The notes below the pieces were generated by a model. That model ran no database searches and was not told the DNA's origin. It was given only the letters and a program-made list of their open reading frames with translations. A stretch of 64,000 nt of DNA from Duganella flavida (GTDB taxonomy: Bacteria > Pseudomonadota > Gammaproteobacteria > Burkholderiales > Burkholderiaceae_D), in the NCBI RefSeq assembly GCF_009857445.1, contig NZ_WWCN01000004.1, positions 362,568-426,567 of the forward strand. The letters are read 5' to 3'. The position numbers were made by a program, and so were the translations under genes. This document shows positions 17,002 through 25,753 of the stretch, piece after piece; position 1 is the first letter of the stretch; each line of letters begins with the position of its first letter.

Positions 17002-18159
17002 ATGGAACAAGCGACGATTTTCCCCGGCCGCATCCGGCTGGGCATGGTGGGTGGCGGCGAGGGCGCCTTTATCGGCGCCGTGCACCGCCACGCCGCGCGC
17101 TTCGACGACCGGTATGAACTGCTGGCCGGCGCGCTGTCGTCCAGCGCTGAAGCGTCGCAGCGTTCAGGGCGCGCGCTAGGCCTGGACCCGGAACGCATCT
17201 ACGACAATTACAAGCAGATGGCGCAAGCCGAAGCGGCGCGCGAGGACGGCATAGAAGCTGTCGTCATCGTCACGCCAAACCATATGCACGCACCGGTGGC
17301 GCGCGTCTTCCTGGAAGCGGGCATTCACGTTATTTGCGATAAGCCGGTGACTACCACCAGCGCCGATGCGCTGATGTTGCAAGCGCTGGCCAAGGAGCGC
17401 GGCCTGCTGTTCGCCGTCACCCATAACTATTCCGCCTATCCGCTGGTGCGCCATGCGCAGCAGATGGTGCGCGAAGGAGCGCTCGGCACCATTCGCGTGG
17501 TGCAAGTGCAGTACGCGCAAGACTGGCTGGCGGCGCCGCTGGAGCAGGGCGGTCACAAACAGGCCGCATGGCGTACCGATCCCGCCAAGGCTGGCGGTGG
17601 CGCGATTGGTGATATCGGTTCGCACGCGTGGCAGCTAGCGGACTTCATCACCGGCTTGAAGCTTGATTCGCTGGCGGCGCAACTAAGCTCCTTTGTGCCG
17701 GGCCGCGCTATCGACGATGATGTGCAGGTGTTGCTGCGTTACGAAGGCGGTGCGCGTGGCTTGTTGTGGGCCAGCCAGGTCGCCGTCGGCTGCACCAACG
17801 ACCTACGTATCCGCGTGGTCGGCAGCGCAGGCGGCATCGAGTGGGTGCAGGAGCAGCCCAATGAATTGAAATGGACGCCGCTGGGCGAGCCGACTCGCAT
17901 CATCACACGCGGCAGCGCTGCCATGAACGCAGCCGGTGCGCGCACCAGCCGCGTACCGGCCGGGCATCCGGAAGGTTATGTCGATGCATTCGGCGCGCTG
18001 TATAGCGAAATCGCCAGTCATTTGTTGGCGCGGCGCGACGGTGGTGATCCCGGCGCAGCGCAATTCCCTACCATTGCCGATGGCGTGCGCGGGGTGCAAT
18101 TCATTGAAACCGTACAAGCTTCATCTCTCTCCGGCGGCGCCTGGGTCAGTCTCCCCTGA
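17002..18159 (+). CDS. Gfo/Idh/MocA-family NAD(P)-dependent oxidoreductase
   Basis: A 385-residue dehydrogenase with an N-terminal Rossmann nucleotide site (LGMVGGGEGAFIG, residues 13-25), the CDKPVTTT version of the family's E/DKP motif, and the GDIGSHAWQL block that holds the conserved catalytic Asp/His. Enzymes of this family oxidise or reduce sugar hydroxyls, including C3 of glucosides (DgpA-like or ThuB-like). Here it may reduce the released 3-keto-sugar or oxidise a glycoside inside the cell, complementing the periplasmic GMC enzyme. Last gene of the operon, with a strong terminator 20 bp later. Ribosome site TAGGAGA. Confidence 0.9.
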   Translation: MEQATIFPGRIRLGMVGGGEGAFIGAVHRHAARFDDRYELLAGALSSSAEASQRSGRALGLDPERIYDNYKQMAQAEAAREDGIEAVVIVTPNHMHAPVARVFLEAGIHVICDKPVTTTSADALMLQALAKERGLLFAVTHNYSAYPLVRHAQQMVREGALGTIRVVQVQYAQDWLAAPLEQGGHKQAAWRTDPAKAGGGAIGDIGSHAWQLADFITGLKLDSLAAQLSSFVPGRAIDDDVQVLLRYEGGARGLLWASQVAVGCTNDLRIRVVGSAGGIEWVQEQPNELKWTPLGEPTRIITRGSAAMNAAGARTSRVPAGHPEGYVDAFGALYSEIASHLLARRDGGDPGAAQFPTIADGVRGVQFIETVQASSLSGGAWVSLP

Positions 18160-18179
18160 TTGTAAAAGCGTCCGCCGTT

Positions 18180-18211
18180 AGCCCCGCCTGTCCCGCAGGC
18201 GGGGCTTTTTT
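18180..18211 (+). terminator. Rho-independent terminator of the deglycosidase operon
   Basis: An 11-bp perfect GC-rich stem (AGCCCCGCCTG and its complement) with a 5-nt loop, followed by TTTTTT. It sits 20 bp after the Gfo/Idh/MocA stop. Confidence 0.9.
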
Positions 18212-18292
18212 ATTCGTCAAACCGTTTTCCAAGCGGCCTGCTATTCGGCGCGCGAATGCTAGCTATCCAAATAACAAGCTTCAGGAAAAAAC

Positions 18293-18314
18293 GGGAAAGC
18301 GCCTATCATTTTCC
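18293..18314 (+). promoter_or_regulatory. Shared operator-like motif, copy 2
   Basis: GGGAAAGCG followed by CC and TATCATTTTCC, matching copy 1 at 13230 apart from small indels. It ends 26 bp before the receptor start and is enclosed by AGGAAAA (18283-18289) and TTTTCCT (18309-18315), which form an inverted repeat. Probably bound by the same regulator as copy 1. Confidence 0.5.
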
Positions 18315-18340
18315 TACAAACTAAAAATCTTTAGGAGACC

Positions 18341-20557
18341 ATGATGAACAATCCAAAACTGACTTCCATCGCCCAAGCCCTTATTGCCATTGGCTCGCTT
18401 TCGATTGCCACGGTGGCCGTTGCCGCCGAAGGCGATGCACAGAAGGACGGCGGCCTGACTGAAGTGATCATCACCGCGCAGAAGATCGCGCAACCAGCCA
18501 GCAAGACCCCGCTGGCGCTGTCGGTGATCACCGGCGAGGATTTGAAAAACGCCGGCACCGTCGATCCGCGCGCGTTGGCAGCCACTTTGCCCAACGTTGA
18601 AATCGGCCAGGAAAGCGGCATGCTGCAAGTATCGATCCGCGGCGTTACCAGCCTCGATATGACCGAGAAGGGCGATCCATCGGCTGCCTTCCACGTCGAC
18701 GGCGCCTACGTGCCGCGTTACGAAGCGCAGGCGGTGGCGTTCTACGACCTGGATCGGATTGAAGTGCTGCGCGGCCCACAGGGCACGCTGTACGGCCGTA
18801 ACGCCACCGCCGGCGCGATCAACCTGATTACCAACAAGCCGACCCGCAAGCTGGAAGGCAAGGTAGGCATCGAGCTGGGTAACTTCAACACGCGCCGCTA
18901 CGACGCTGTGCTGAATATCCCGCTGGGTGATGTGTGGGCCTTCCGCGCTGCCGTCAACGGCAACAAGCACGACACCTTCCTCAATCCGGGTCCTAACCAC
19001 ATTCCGTTGGAAAGCCAGGACGACAAATCGGCGCGCCTGCACTTGCTGGGCAACTTCACGCCCGACACCAGCCTGTTGCTGACGGTCGAACACAATGACA
19101 TCGGCGGCGCGGGCGTGTCGCCGGTCCCGCTGACCAACTTCTTCTCAGGTACGCCGACCGGCACCTTGCCGTTCACCGCGCCGGGCCGCGGCAACGACCT
19201 GCTGAATCCTGTGTACGTGGATCGCGGCAGCGACGCCCAACGCACCGCCGCCTGGGAATTCAAGCAGGATCTCAACCAGCACCGCGACAACTACGCCAAC
19301 TCGCTGCGCGCGGAATTCAAGACCAAGCTGGGTGAGACCGAGCTGACTTACCAGCTGGCGCAAATGCGCATGCACACCGACCAGTTGAACAACGGCGTCT
19401 ACTTCGGCTTCCCGTTCGCTAATTTCATCAATGGCGACAGCAAGGCAGTGTCGAACGAATTGCGTTTTAACTCCACCGGGACCGGCCCGTTACGCTGGGT
19501 CGCCGGCGTGTACCACTTCGATGAAGACAACTTCCGGCATTCCGAATACAACACCTACATCACGGCGCCATTCGGCTCCTTCGTGGTGAACCTGCCGTTC
19601 CTGGCGTCGATCAACAACAAATCGAAAGCGGCATTCGGCCAGGCCACTTATTCGCTGCGCGACGACACCCGTGTGACTGCCGGCCTGCGTTACACCCAGG
19701 ACCGCAAGTCCGGCTACGATCCGTTGAGTGGCGAAGCTGCCGTGCCGCCGGCTACCACCAGCAGCAAGGCGTATGCGCAGGACGTCAGCTTCAACAACAC
19801 CAGCTGGAAGGTCGGTATTGACCATGACCTGATGCGCAACGTGATGCTGTATGCCAGCGTATCGACCGGCTACAAGTCCGGCGGCTTCAATGCGGAAGCC
19901 GATACCGGCGTGTACCAGCCGGAGACGCTGAAGTCCTTCGAGGCAGGCGTCAAGGGCCGCTTCTTCGAGAATCACCTGCAAGTGTCGGCCAACGTCTTCC
20001 ACTACGATTACAAAAACCAGCAGCTGACCATCACCACCTGCCGCACCAACGATCCGGCAACCTGCCACTCGTTCACCAGCAATGCTGCCAACTCGGTGGT
20101 GAACGGCCTGGAAATCGAGAGCAAGCTGAAAGTGGGCACAGGCGGCGAGTTCCGCGCGACCGCCGCCTTCACCGATGCGCACTTCAAGGATTACCACCCA
20201 AGCACCACCATCGACTATTCGGGCCGCAAGCTGGACCGCGCACCTAGCACCACCATCGGCCTTGGCTACACCCATCGCTTCCTGCTGGAGAATGGCGCCG
20301 AGATCGCGGCCACGCTGTCGACCCGCCACTCGACTTCCTACTACCTGAGCGATCCGACGCTGGATGTCCGTTATCGCCAGCCTTCCTTCCGCAAGTCCGA
20401 TGCATCGATCGGCTATGACAGTTCGGATGGCAAATGGAACGTGCAGCTGTTCGTCAAGAACATCGAGGATGAAATCACGCTGCAAAGCCGTGTGCCTGGC
20501 GCTTTCTTTATCAGCGATCCACGGACCTTCGGCCTCCGCGCCGGCTACAACTTCTAA
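18341..20557 (+). CDS. TonB-dependent receptor, paralogue of the one at 1-1743
   Basis: Complete outer-membrane receptor of 738 residues. A signal peptide ends near Ala-Ala-Glu about residue 30. The TonB-box/plug start LTEVIITAQKI follows, then a plug with IRGVTSLD, YVPRYEAQ and IEVLRGPQGTLYGRNATAG, and a 22-strand-type barrel ending in GLRAGYNF. It is nearly collinear with the receptor at the left edge and is likely to import the same class of glycoside. A shared operator-like motif upstream ties it to the lacI/MFS unit. Ribosome site AGGAGA. The VOC gene follows after 10 bp. Confidence 0.95.
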   Translation: MMNNPKLTSIAQALIAIGSLSIATVAVAAEGDAQKDGGLTEVIITAQKIAQPASKTPLALSVITGEDLKNAGTVDPRALAATLPNVEIGQESGMLQVSIRGVTSLDMTEKGDPSAAFHVDGAYVPRYEAQAVAFYDLDRIEVLRGPQGTLYGRNATAGAINLITNKPTRKLEGKVGIELGNFNTRRYDAVLNIPLGDVWAFRAAVNGNKHDTFLNPGPNHIPLESQDDKSARLHLLGNFTPDTSLLLTVEHNDIGGAGVSPVPLTNFFSGTPTGTLPFTAPGRGNDLLNPVYVDRGSDAQRTAAWEFKQDLNQHRDNYANSLRAEFKTKLGETELTYQLAQMRMHTDQLNNGVYFGFPFANFINGDSKAVSNELRFNSTGTGPLRWVAGVYHFDEDNFRHSEYNTYITAPFGSFVVNLPFLASINNKSKAAFGQATYSLRDDTRVTAGLRYTQDRKSGYDPLSGEAAVPPATTSSKAYAQDVSFNNTSWKVGIDHDLMRNVMLYASVSTGYKSGGFNAEADTGVYQPETLKSFEAGVKGRFFENHLQVSANVFHYDYKNQQLTITTCRTNDPATCHSFTSNAANSVVNGLEIESKLKVGTGGEFRATAAFTDAHFKDYHPSTTIDYSGRKLDRAPSTTIGLGYTHRFLLENGAEIAATLSTRHSTSYYLSDPTLDVRYRQPSFRKSDASIGYDSSDGKWNVQLFVKNIEDEITLQSRVPGAFFISDPRTFGLRAGYNF

Positions 20558-20567
20558 GGACCCGCGC

Positions 20568-21512
20568 ATGAATATCATTGGACCTGACGCGCTCATTTTC
20601 GGCGTCGATGATGTCGGCTCCTGCGCGCAGTACCTGACCGACTACGGCCTGACGCCTGTTGGCGTGACGGCCGACGGCGGCCGCTTCGAAGCGCTGGACG
20701 GCACCGCCATCATCATCGCCCACAAGGACAGCGCCGGCCTGCCGCCGTCGCTGGGCACCGCCAGCATGCTGCGCAAGACCGTCTACGGCGTGGCTGACCA
20801 GCGCGCGCTGGACGCGATTGCGGCGGAGTTGCGACGCGACCGCGAAGTGCGCAAACTGGACGACGGCAGCATCGAAGCGCTGGATGATATGGGCTTTGTA
20901 CTGGGCTTCCAGATCACCGTGCGCAAGGCGCTCGACCTGCGCGCCGAAGCAGTCAATGCGCCGGGCGCCAGCTTGCGTCGCCCACTGAACGTGCCGGCGG
21001 TGGATGAAGTGGTGGAAGCGAAACCGCGTTCGCTGTCGCATGTGGTGTACTTCGTGCCGGATGCGGCCAAGGCTGAGGCGTTCTACAATGAACGCCTGGG
21101 CTTCCGCTGCACCGACCGGCTGCTGGGCGCCGGCCCGTTCCTCAAACCGGCCGGCACCGACGACCACCACACGTTATTCCTGATCCAGACGCCACCGTTC
21201 ATGAAAGGCTGCGAGCACTTTACCTTCCACATGGGCGGGCCGACTGAAGTGCTGCTGGCCGGCACGCGTTTCGTCAACAAGGGCTATCAGTCGTTCTGGG
21301 GGCCGGGCCGTCACAAGTTCGGTTCCAACTGGTTCTGGTACTTCAACAGTCCGCTCGGCTGCCACGTCGAGTACGATGCCGACATGGACCTGCACGATGA
21401 GGCCTGGGTGGCGCGACAGGCGCCGATGAGCGCAGATGCTTCGCAGCTATTCCTGTTCCAGTCGCGGGAAAAATGGGCGCCGGGCGGCCCGCCACCTGGC
21501 GCGGCGGCGTAG
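20568..21512 (+). CDS. VOC-family protein, extradiol dioxygenase-like
   Basis: A 314-residue two-domain VOC protein. The C-terminal domain keeps a candidate iron-binding facial triad, His158 (LSHVVYFV), His217 (CEHFTFHMG) and Glu268 (CHVEYDAD), with spacing close to that of type I extradiol dioxygenases such as BphC. The N-terminal VOC half lacks such residues, as usual. It could cleave the aromatic ring of a catechol-type aglycone, but other VOC functions are possible. The gene shares an operon with the TonB receptor; a weak AAGGA overlaps the receptor stop. Convergent with the class II aldolase gene, with an 79 bp spacer. Confidence 0.8.
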   Translation: MNIIGPDALIFGVDDVGSCAQYLTDYGLTPVGVTADGGRFEALDGTAIIIAHKDSAGLPPSLGTASMLRKTVYGVADQRALDAIAAELRRDREVRKLDDGSIEALDDMGFVLGFQITVRKALDLRAEAVNAPGASLRRPLNVPAVDEVVEAKPRSLSHVVYFVPDAAKAEAFYNERLGFRCTDRLLGAGPFLKPAGTDDHHTLFLIQTPPFMKGCEHFTFHMGGPTEVLLAGTRFVNKGYQSFWGPGRHKFGSNWFWYFNSPLGCHVEYDADMDLHDEAWVARQAPMSADASQLFLFQSREKWAPGGPPPGAAA

Positions 21513-21526
21513 CTTCATGCTGTTTG

Positions 21527-21571
21527 CGCGCGCCCAAGGTCAAACACGGAAGAGCCGTTCCGGGGCGCGCG
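21527..21571. terminator. GC hairpin in a convergent spacer
   Basis: CGCGCGCCC (21527-21535) and GGGCGCGCG (21563-21571) form a 9-bp stem with a 27-nt loop between the convergent VOC and aldolase genes. There is no T run, so a terminator role is only suggested by position. Confidence 0.35.
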
Positions 21572-21591
21572 TCAAGCCTGGATGAAGCCGC

Positions 21592-22281
21592 TTAGCCTGC
21601 CTTGAAAGCCCGGCCCAGCGCCCATTGCTGCTCCAGCACGCCGGGGCCAAATTCTTTCGAGCCGCCGATGGTTTCTGCCAGCGCGGTGAAATAAGCCGCT
21701 TCTTCGAATAGCAGAATGTTTTTTGCGACTTCCGTCACGCTGGCGCCCCAGAAGGTCGAGCCGCCGTTGGCTTCGAGGATGGCGAAGTGGCTGGCGTCTT
21801 CGGCCAGCCGGTCGAGGATGAAGCTCGCTTCGGTCGGACGACGGTCGATGTAGTTGGGCACGGAGCGGATCTGGGTGAAGCGCTGCGCCGGGGCGTAGCG
21901 GATTGGCAGTTCGCGGTGGGTGCCGGCCCAAGCGCCGAGGTAGGGCGTGTGGACGTGAATCACGGCGCCCACTTCCGGGCGGTGCTTGAATACTTCGATA
22001 TAGCGTCCGCCGCCGGCTGCGGCGCGCGGCGGTCCTTGCACCACGCTGCCGTCAAAGGCCAGCACGCCGGCTTTCACCTGCTGCTCGTGGCTGAACGGAT
22101 CGGCGCCCGACAGCACCACCAGCAGTTCTTGCCCCGGCACGCGGACGATGGCCTGGAAGGTGTTGGTGGCGGACAGGGTGCGCGTTTCTTTCAGCACGCG
22201 GTTGGCGTGGGCGAATTCGGCGCTGATGGCGTCGACAGTGGCTTGCAGCGCTTCGGCTGCGGGAATGGCGAGGTCGGTCAT
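21592..22281 (-). CDS. Class II aldolase/adducin-family protein
   Basis: A 229-residue protein of the class II aldolase fold. The zinc-binding HVH pair is visible in VIHVHTPYLGAW, with the family start (HANRVLKETRTLSATN) and a later His block. Members cleave or epimerise short sugar phosphates or act on unusual hydroxy-keto acids. It is the last gene of the ten-gene sulfur operon, 22 bp after the ATPase gene, so a role in breaking down the carbon skeleton after sulfur removal is possible. Function is not established. Confidence 0.82.
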   Translation of the reverse strand: MTDLAIPAAEALQATVDAISAEFAHANRVLKETRTLSATNTFQAIVRVPGQELLVVLSGADPFSHEQQVKAGVLAFDGSVVQGPPRAAAGGGRYIEVFKHRPEVGAVIHVHTPYLGAWAGTHRELPIRYAPAQRFTQIRSVPNYIDRRPTEASFILDRLAEDASHFAILEANGGSTFWGASVTEVAKNILLFEEAAYFTALAETIGGSKEFGPGVLEQQWALGRAFKAG

Positions 22282-22303
22282 GATGCTCCTTCAATAAAAA
22301 ATG

Positions 22304-23041
22304 TCAGGCGGCGTGCGCCAGGTCGTCGTGAAAATCAGCCAGCAGGCGGTCGTGCAGCAGGCCGAAGGCGGGGTCGCTGCGGCGTCGCGGATGCGGCAGG
22401 TCGATTGGCTGCAGACGCTTGACATGCTGGTCCAGCACCACCACGCGTTGCGCCAGCAGCGCCGCTTCCTCGATGTCGTGGGTGACGATGACTACCGTCA
22501 GGCCCTCATCGCGCCACAGGGCCAGCAATTCTTGTTGCAGGCGACCGCGCGTGATGGCGTCCAGTGCGCTGAACGGTTCGTCCAGCAGCAGCACGGGCGG
22601 CCGGTTCACCAGCGCGCGCGCAATCGCCACGCGCTGCGCCATGCCGCCGGAGATAGCCTTGGGATAGGCATCGATGTAGTCTTGCAGGCCCAGCTTCGCC
22701 AGACGCTCGATCACGCGGGCGCGCTTCTCAGCGGCGCTGATCGGCAGTTCGGCCAGCGCCAGGCCGACGTTGTCGGCCACGGTCAGCCATGGGTACAGGC
22801 GGTGATCCTGGAACACAACGCCGCGCCGCAGATCGGTGCCGTCGACAGGTACGCCGTCGTGCAGCAGCGTACCGGTGTAGTCGCGGTCGAGGCCTGCCAG
22901 AATCCGCAGCAGCGTGGATTTGCCACAACCACTTTTGCCGACGATGGCGACGAATTCGCCGTCGTGGATGTCGAGGTTGATGTTGTCCAGCACCCTGCGC
23001 GGGCCGAATGTCTTGCTCAATTTTTGGATCGTCAGGCTCAT
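22304..23041 (-). CDS. ABC transporter ATP-binding protein, sulfonate/nitrate/taurine type
   Basis: A 245-residue ATPase with Walker A GKSGCGKST, the ABC signature SGGMAQRVAIAR, Walker B VLLLDEPFSALD and the switch His in VTHD. Similarity is to SsuB/TauB-type subunits that power import of aliphatic sulfonates. It probably serves both permeases encoded upstream (23055-23807 and the C-terminal half of the fusion). Encoded 13 bp after the permease gene. Confidence 0.9.
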   Translation of the reverse strand: MSLTIQKLSKTFGPRRVLDNINLDIHDGEFVAIVGKSGCGKSTLLRILAGLDRDYTGTLLHDGVPVDGTDLRRGVVFQDHRLYPWLTVADNVGLALAELPISAAEKRARVIERLAKLGLQDYIDAYPKAISGGMAQRVAIARALVNRPPVLLLDEPFSALDAITRGRLQQELLALWRDEGLTVVIVTHDIEEAALLAQRVVVLDQHVKRLQPIDLPHPRRRSDPAFGLLHDRLLADFHDDLAHAA

Positions 23042-23054
23042 ATTGTTCCTTGAT

Positions 23055-23807
23055 TTAAACGCTGTCGCGCCAGCGCAGCAGGTAAGCGCCGGCGCGGCTG
23101 GCGGCGTAGTTCATGGCGTAGCCCAGCACGCCGATCAGGGCGACGCAGACCAGTACCAGGTCCATGCGTGCACCGGCTTCGGCCATGAGCATGCTGTTGC
23201 CCAGGCCCGGTCCGGTGGCGAACAGCAGTTCGCTGGCGACAGCGGCTATCCACGCCACCGCCAGCGCTTGCGATACGCCGGACAAAATCGAAGGCATCGC
23301 TGCCGGCAACGCCAGTTTGAGAATGCGTGTGCGTGCCGACAGTTTCAGTACCTGTGCGACGTCGAGGTAGCGCCGCTCGACCTTGGCCGCGCCTTCGTAG
23401 GCGTGCAGCAGGCAAGGGTAGAATGCAGCGAGCTGCACCATGAACAGCCGCGCCGTTTCATCGCGCCCCAGCCACAGGCCGACCAGCGGAATCCACGCGA
23501 ACAGCGGCACTTGCCGCAGCGCGTTGAACAGCGGTCCAAACAGCCAGTCTACCGGCCGGCACAGCGCCAGCAGCAAGCCAACGGCGATGCCGGCCAGCGC
23601 ACCGCTGCTCCAGCCCAGCACCGCGCGGCGCAGGCTGGAGTGGACGGCGCCGGCCAGTTCGCCGCTATTCCACAGTTCGGCTGCGCCGGCGGCGATTTGC
23701 TGCAGTGACGGGAAGATGCTGGCATACAGCTCGCCACGTTGTGCCTGCCACTGCCACAGCACCAGCAGGGCGATCGGCAATACCCATCCTTTCCAACGTG
23801 CGCTCAT
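23055..23807 (-). CDS. ABC transporter permease, SsuC/TauC-like
   Basis: Inner-membrane permease of 250 residues with about six hydrophobic segments and the cytoplasmic EAA-type loop (VERRYLDVAQVLKLSARTRILKLALPAAMP region) that contacts the ATPase. The preferred start is the ATG at 23807, because it overlaps the fusion gene's stop as TGATG and has GGAG upstream; an ATG at 23819 is possible. With the neighbouring fusion protein the locus supplies two different permease domains, which could form a heterodimeric channel. Confidence 0.87.
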   Translation of the reverse strand: MSARWKGWVLPIALLVLWQWQAQRGELYASIFPSLQQIAAGAAELWNSGELAGAVHSSLRRAVLGWSSGALAGIAVGLLLALCRPVDWLFGPLFNALRQVPLFAWIPLVGLWLGRDETARLFMVQLAAFYPCLLHAYEGAAKVERRYLDVAQVLKLSARTRILKLALPAAMPSILSGVSQALAVAWIAAVASELLFATGPGLGNSMLMAEAGARMDLVLVCVALIGVLGYAMNYAASRAGAYLLRWRDSV

Positions 23808-25753
23808 CACGCTCTCCATCGCAGCAAGCGCTGCTCAATCAGTTGCAATAGCCGGTCCAGCGCGTAGCCGATGGTGGCGGTCAGGACGATGCACAGCAGG
23901 ACCTGGTCCATGCGGAACATTTGCCGGCCAAACTCCATCAGTTGGCCGATGCCTTGCTCGGCGGCCAACTGCTCGGTTAGCACCAGCAGCATCCACGAGC
24001 GTGCCAGGCCGGTGCGCAGGCCGGTCAGCATGGCTGGTGTGGCAGCCGGCAGCACCAGGCTGCGCAGCAGTCGTAGCGGTGACAGTTTGTACAGCGTGCC
24101 AACCTCGAACCAGGCACGCGGCACGTCCTGCACGCCATCACGCACCGCCACCGCCACGGTGAAGAACACGCCCTTGGCGACGATCAGGATTTTCAGCGTT
24201 TCATCGACGCCGAACAGCAGGATGAAGGCAGGCACCAGCGCCACCGTCGGCAGGTGACGCAGTAGCTCGAACAGCGGCTGGCAGAAATCGCGCACATTGC
24301 GTGACAGCGCCAGTGCGATGCCGAAAGCGATGCCACCCGCTGCACCCGTGCCAAAGCCGATGGCGAGGCGCGACAGGCTCAGTTGCAGATGCTCTTGCAG
24401 CTCGCCGTTCTGCCACAGCTCGACGCCCGCTTGCAGCACGGCTTGCGGCGTCGGCAGCATTTGCACGGGAATCCAGCCAGATTGCGCCAGCGCTTCCCAC
24501 GTGGCTAGCAATAGCAGTACCGGCAGTAGGCTGCGGCCCAGCGTCAACAGGCGGCGCAGCAGTTTGGCGGCCGTGCCTTGATGCCGCGCCCAGCAAAATA
24601 GCGTCACCAGCAGCAGCACCGGTATCCATGCTAAAAACACTTGCTGCAAACCGATCCACGCGCTGAGCGCGCTGCCCAGCATGGCGCCGCCGAAGGAACC
24701 GGCCATTGAGGCGGTGTTGAACAGGCTGGAAATTTTGCTTTTGGCGGCTGGATGGCGGCTCAATTGCTCCATGTTGACCAGGTGGATCAATGAGGCGCCA
24801 ATGCCGAGCAGCACATCGCCTAGTGCGAATGAGGCAAAGCCATCCGCATAGGCCAGCACGGTCAGCCCAGTGATGGACAGCACCACACTGGCCGCATACT
24901 GGCGCGACACCGGCACGCCGTGCACCAGATAGCCGAGGCCCAGCAGCGCCGCCACGGCGGCCACGCCATCGATCATCAGCAGTTGCACGGCCTGCGCCTG
25001 GCTCAGATGAAGCACTTGCAGCGCAATCACCACAGTGAAGGCAGCATACGATGCGCGTGCGGCCGAGGCGACAAACTCAACGAGGCAGCTTTCCGCAATA
25101 GTCACGCTGGACAGCATGGCGCGGATTTCGCGCAGCGCGCCCGGCCCGGCGCCGCCAGAACCACCGGCCGCTTCATCTGGCAAAAACGTTTGCGCGAACA
25201 GCGCCATGCCGCCGAAGCTGACGGCGACCAGCACAAAGCTCCAGCCATAGCCCAGCGTACCGGACAGCGCATTGGCGACAAACGGTCCGCACAAGCCCAT
25301 GCCGACCAGCAGCGCGGCGCGATACCAGCCCGCCTTGGCGACGCCGATGCGCTGCAATTCACCGAGGAAGGCGCTGTTCATCGACACCACGCGGAACGGG
25401 ATGCACAAGCCGATCAGCAACTGGGTGAGGGCGATCCAGTACCACGCGCTGGTCAGCGGGATCAGCAGGTTCAGCAACAGCGGCCCAATACTGGCCAGCC
25501 CGTACACCGTACGCGCGCCAAAGCGGGCAATGAGGAAACCGGCCGGCAGCGTCAGCAGCGCCATGCCGAGCGACTCCATCGCCGAAATGACGCCGACCTG
25601 CGCCGCCGTGGCGCCTTGCTCCAGCGCGTACAGCGTAGTAACCAGCTTGGCCGTGCCGATGGTGGCGCCGCTGACGATGGCCAGCAGCACGAAGCGCACA
25701 ATAAAGCGCGTGCTGTCGTTATTGAGGCGATGTTGCAGCACAGCGGTATTCAC
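23807..25753 (-). CDS. MFS transporter fused to an ABC transporter permease
   Basis: A single 648-residue reading frame with two complete membrane modules. Residues 1-400 form a 10-12 segment MFS-like protein (start FIVRFVLLAIVSGATIGTAK, loop ARFGARTVYG). Residues 407-648 form an SsuC-type ABC permease, with WEALAQSGWIPVQMLPTPQAV at the start, LLRHLPTVALVPAF, and the EAA loop VPRAWFEVGTLYKLSPLRLLRSLVLP. No stop or frame change lies between them. The GTG start at 25753 overlaps the upstream binding-protein stop as GTGA. The fusion could couple two transport steps or place an MFS domain as a gate or exporter beside the ABC channel; this is speculation. Confidence 0.88.
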   Translation of the reverse strand: MNTAVLQHRLNNDSTRFIVRFVLLAIVSGATIGTAKLVTTLYALEQGATAAQVGVISAMESLGMALLTLPAGFLIARFGARTVYGLASIGPLLLNLLIPLTSAWYWIALTQLLIGLCIPFRVVSMNSAFLGELQRIGVAKAGWYRAALLVGMGLCGPFVANALSGTLGYGWSFVLVAVSFGGMALFAQTFLPDEAAGGSGGAGPGALREIRAMLSSVTIAESCLVEFVASAARASYAAFTVVIALQVLHLSQAQAVQLLMIDGVAAVAALLGLGYLVHGVPVSRQYAASVVLSITGLTVLAYADGFASFALGDVLLGIGASLIHLVNMEQLSRHPAAKSKISSLFNTASMAGSFGGAMLGSALSAWIGLQQVFLAWIPVLLLVTLFCWARHQGTAAKLLRRLLTLGRSLLPVLLLLATWEALAQSGWIPVQMLPTPQAVLQAGVELWQNGELQEHLQLSLSRLAIGFGTGAAGGIAFGIALALSRNVRDFCQPLFELLRHLPTVALVPAFILLFGVDETLKILIVAKGVFFTVAVAVRDGVQDVPRAWFEVGTLYKLSPLRLLRSLVLPAATPAMLTGLRTGLARSWMLLVLTEQLAAEQGIGQLMEFGRQMFRMDQVLLCIVLTATIGYALDRLLQLIEQRLLRWRA

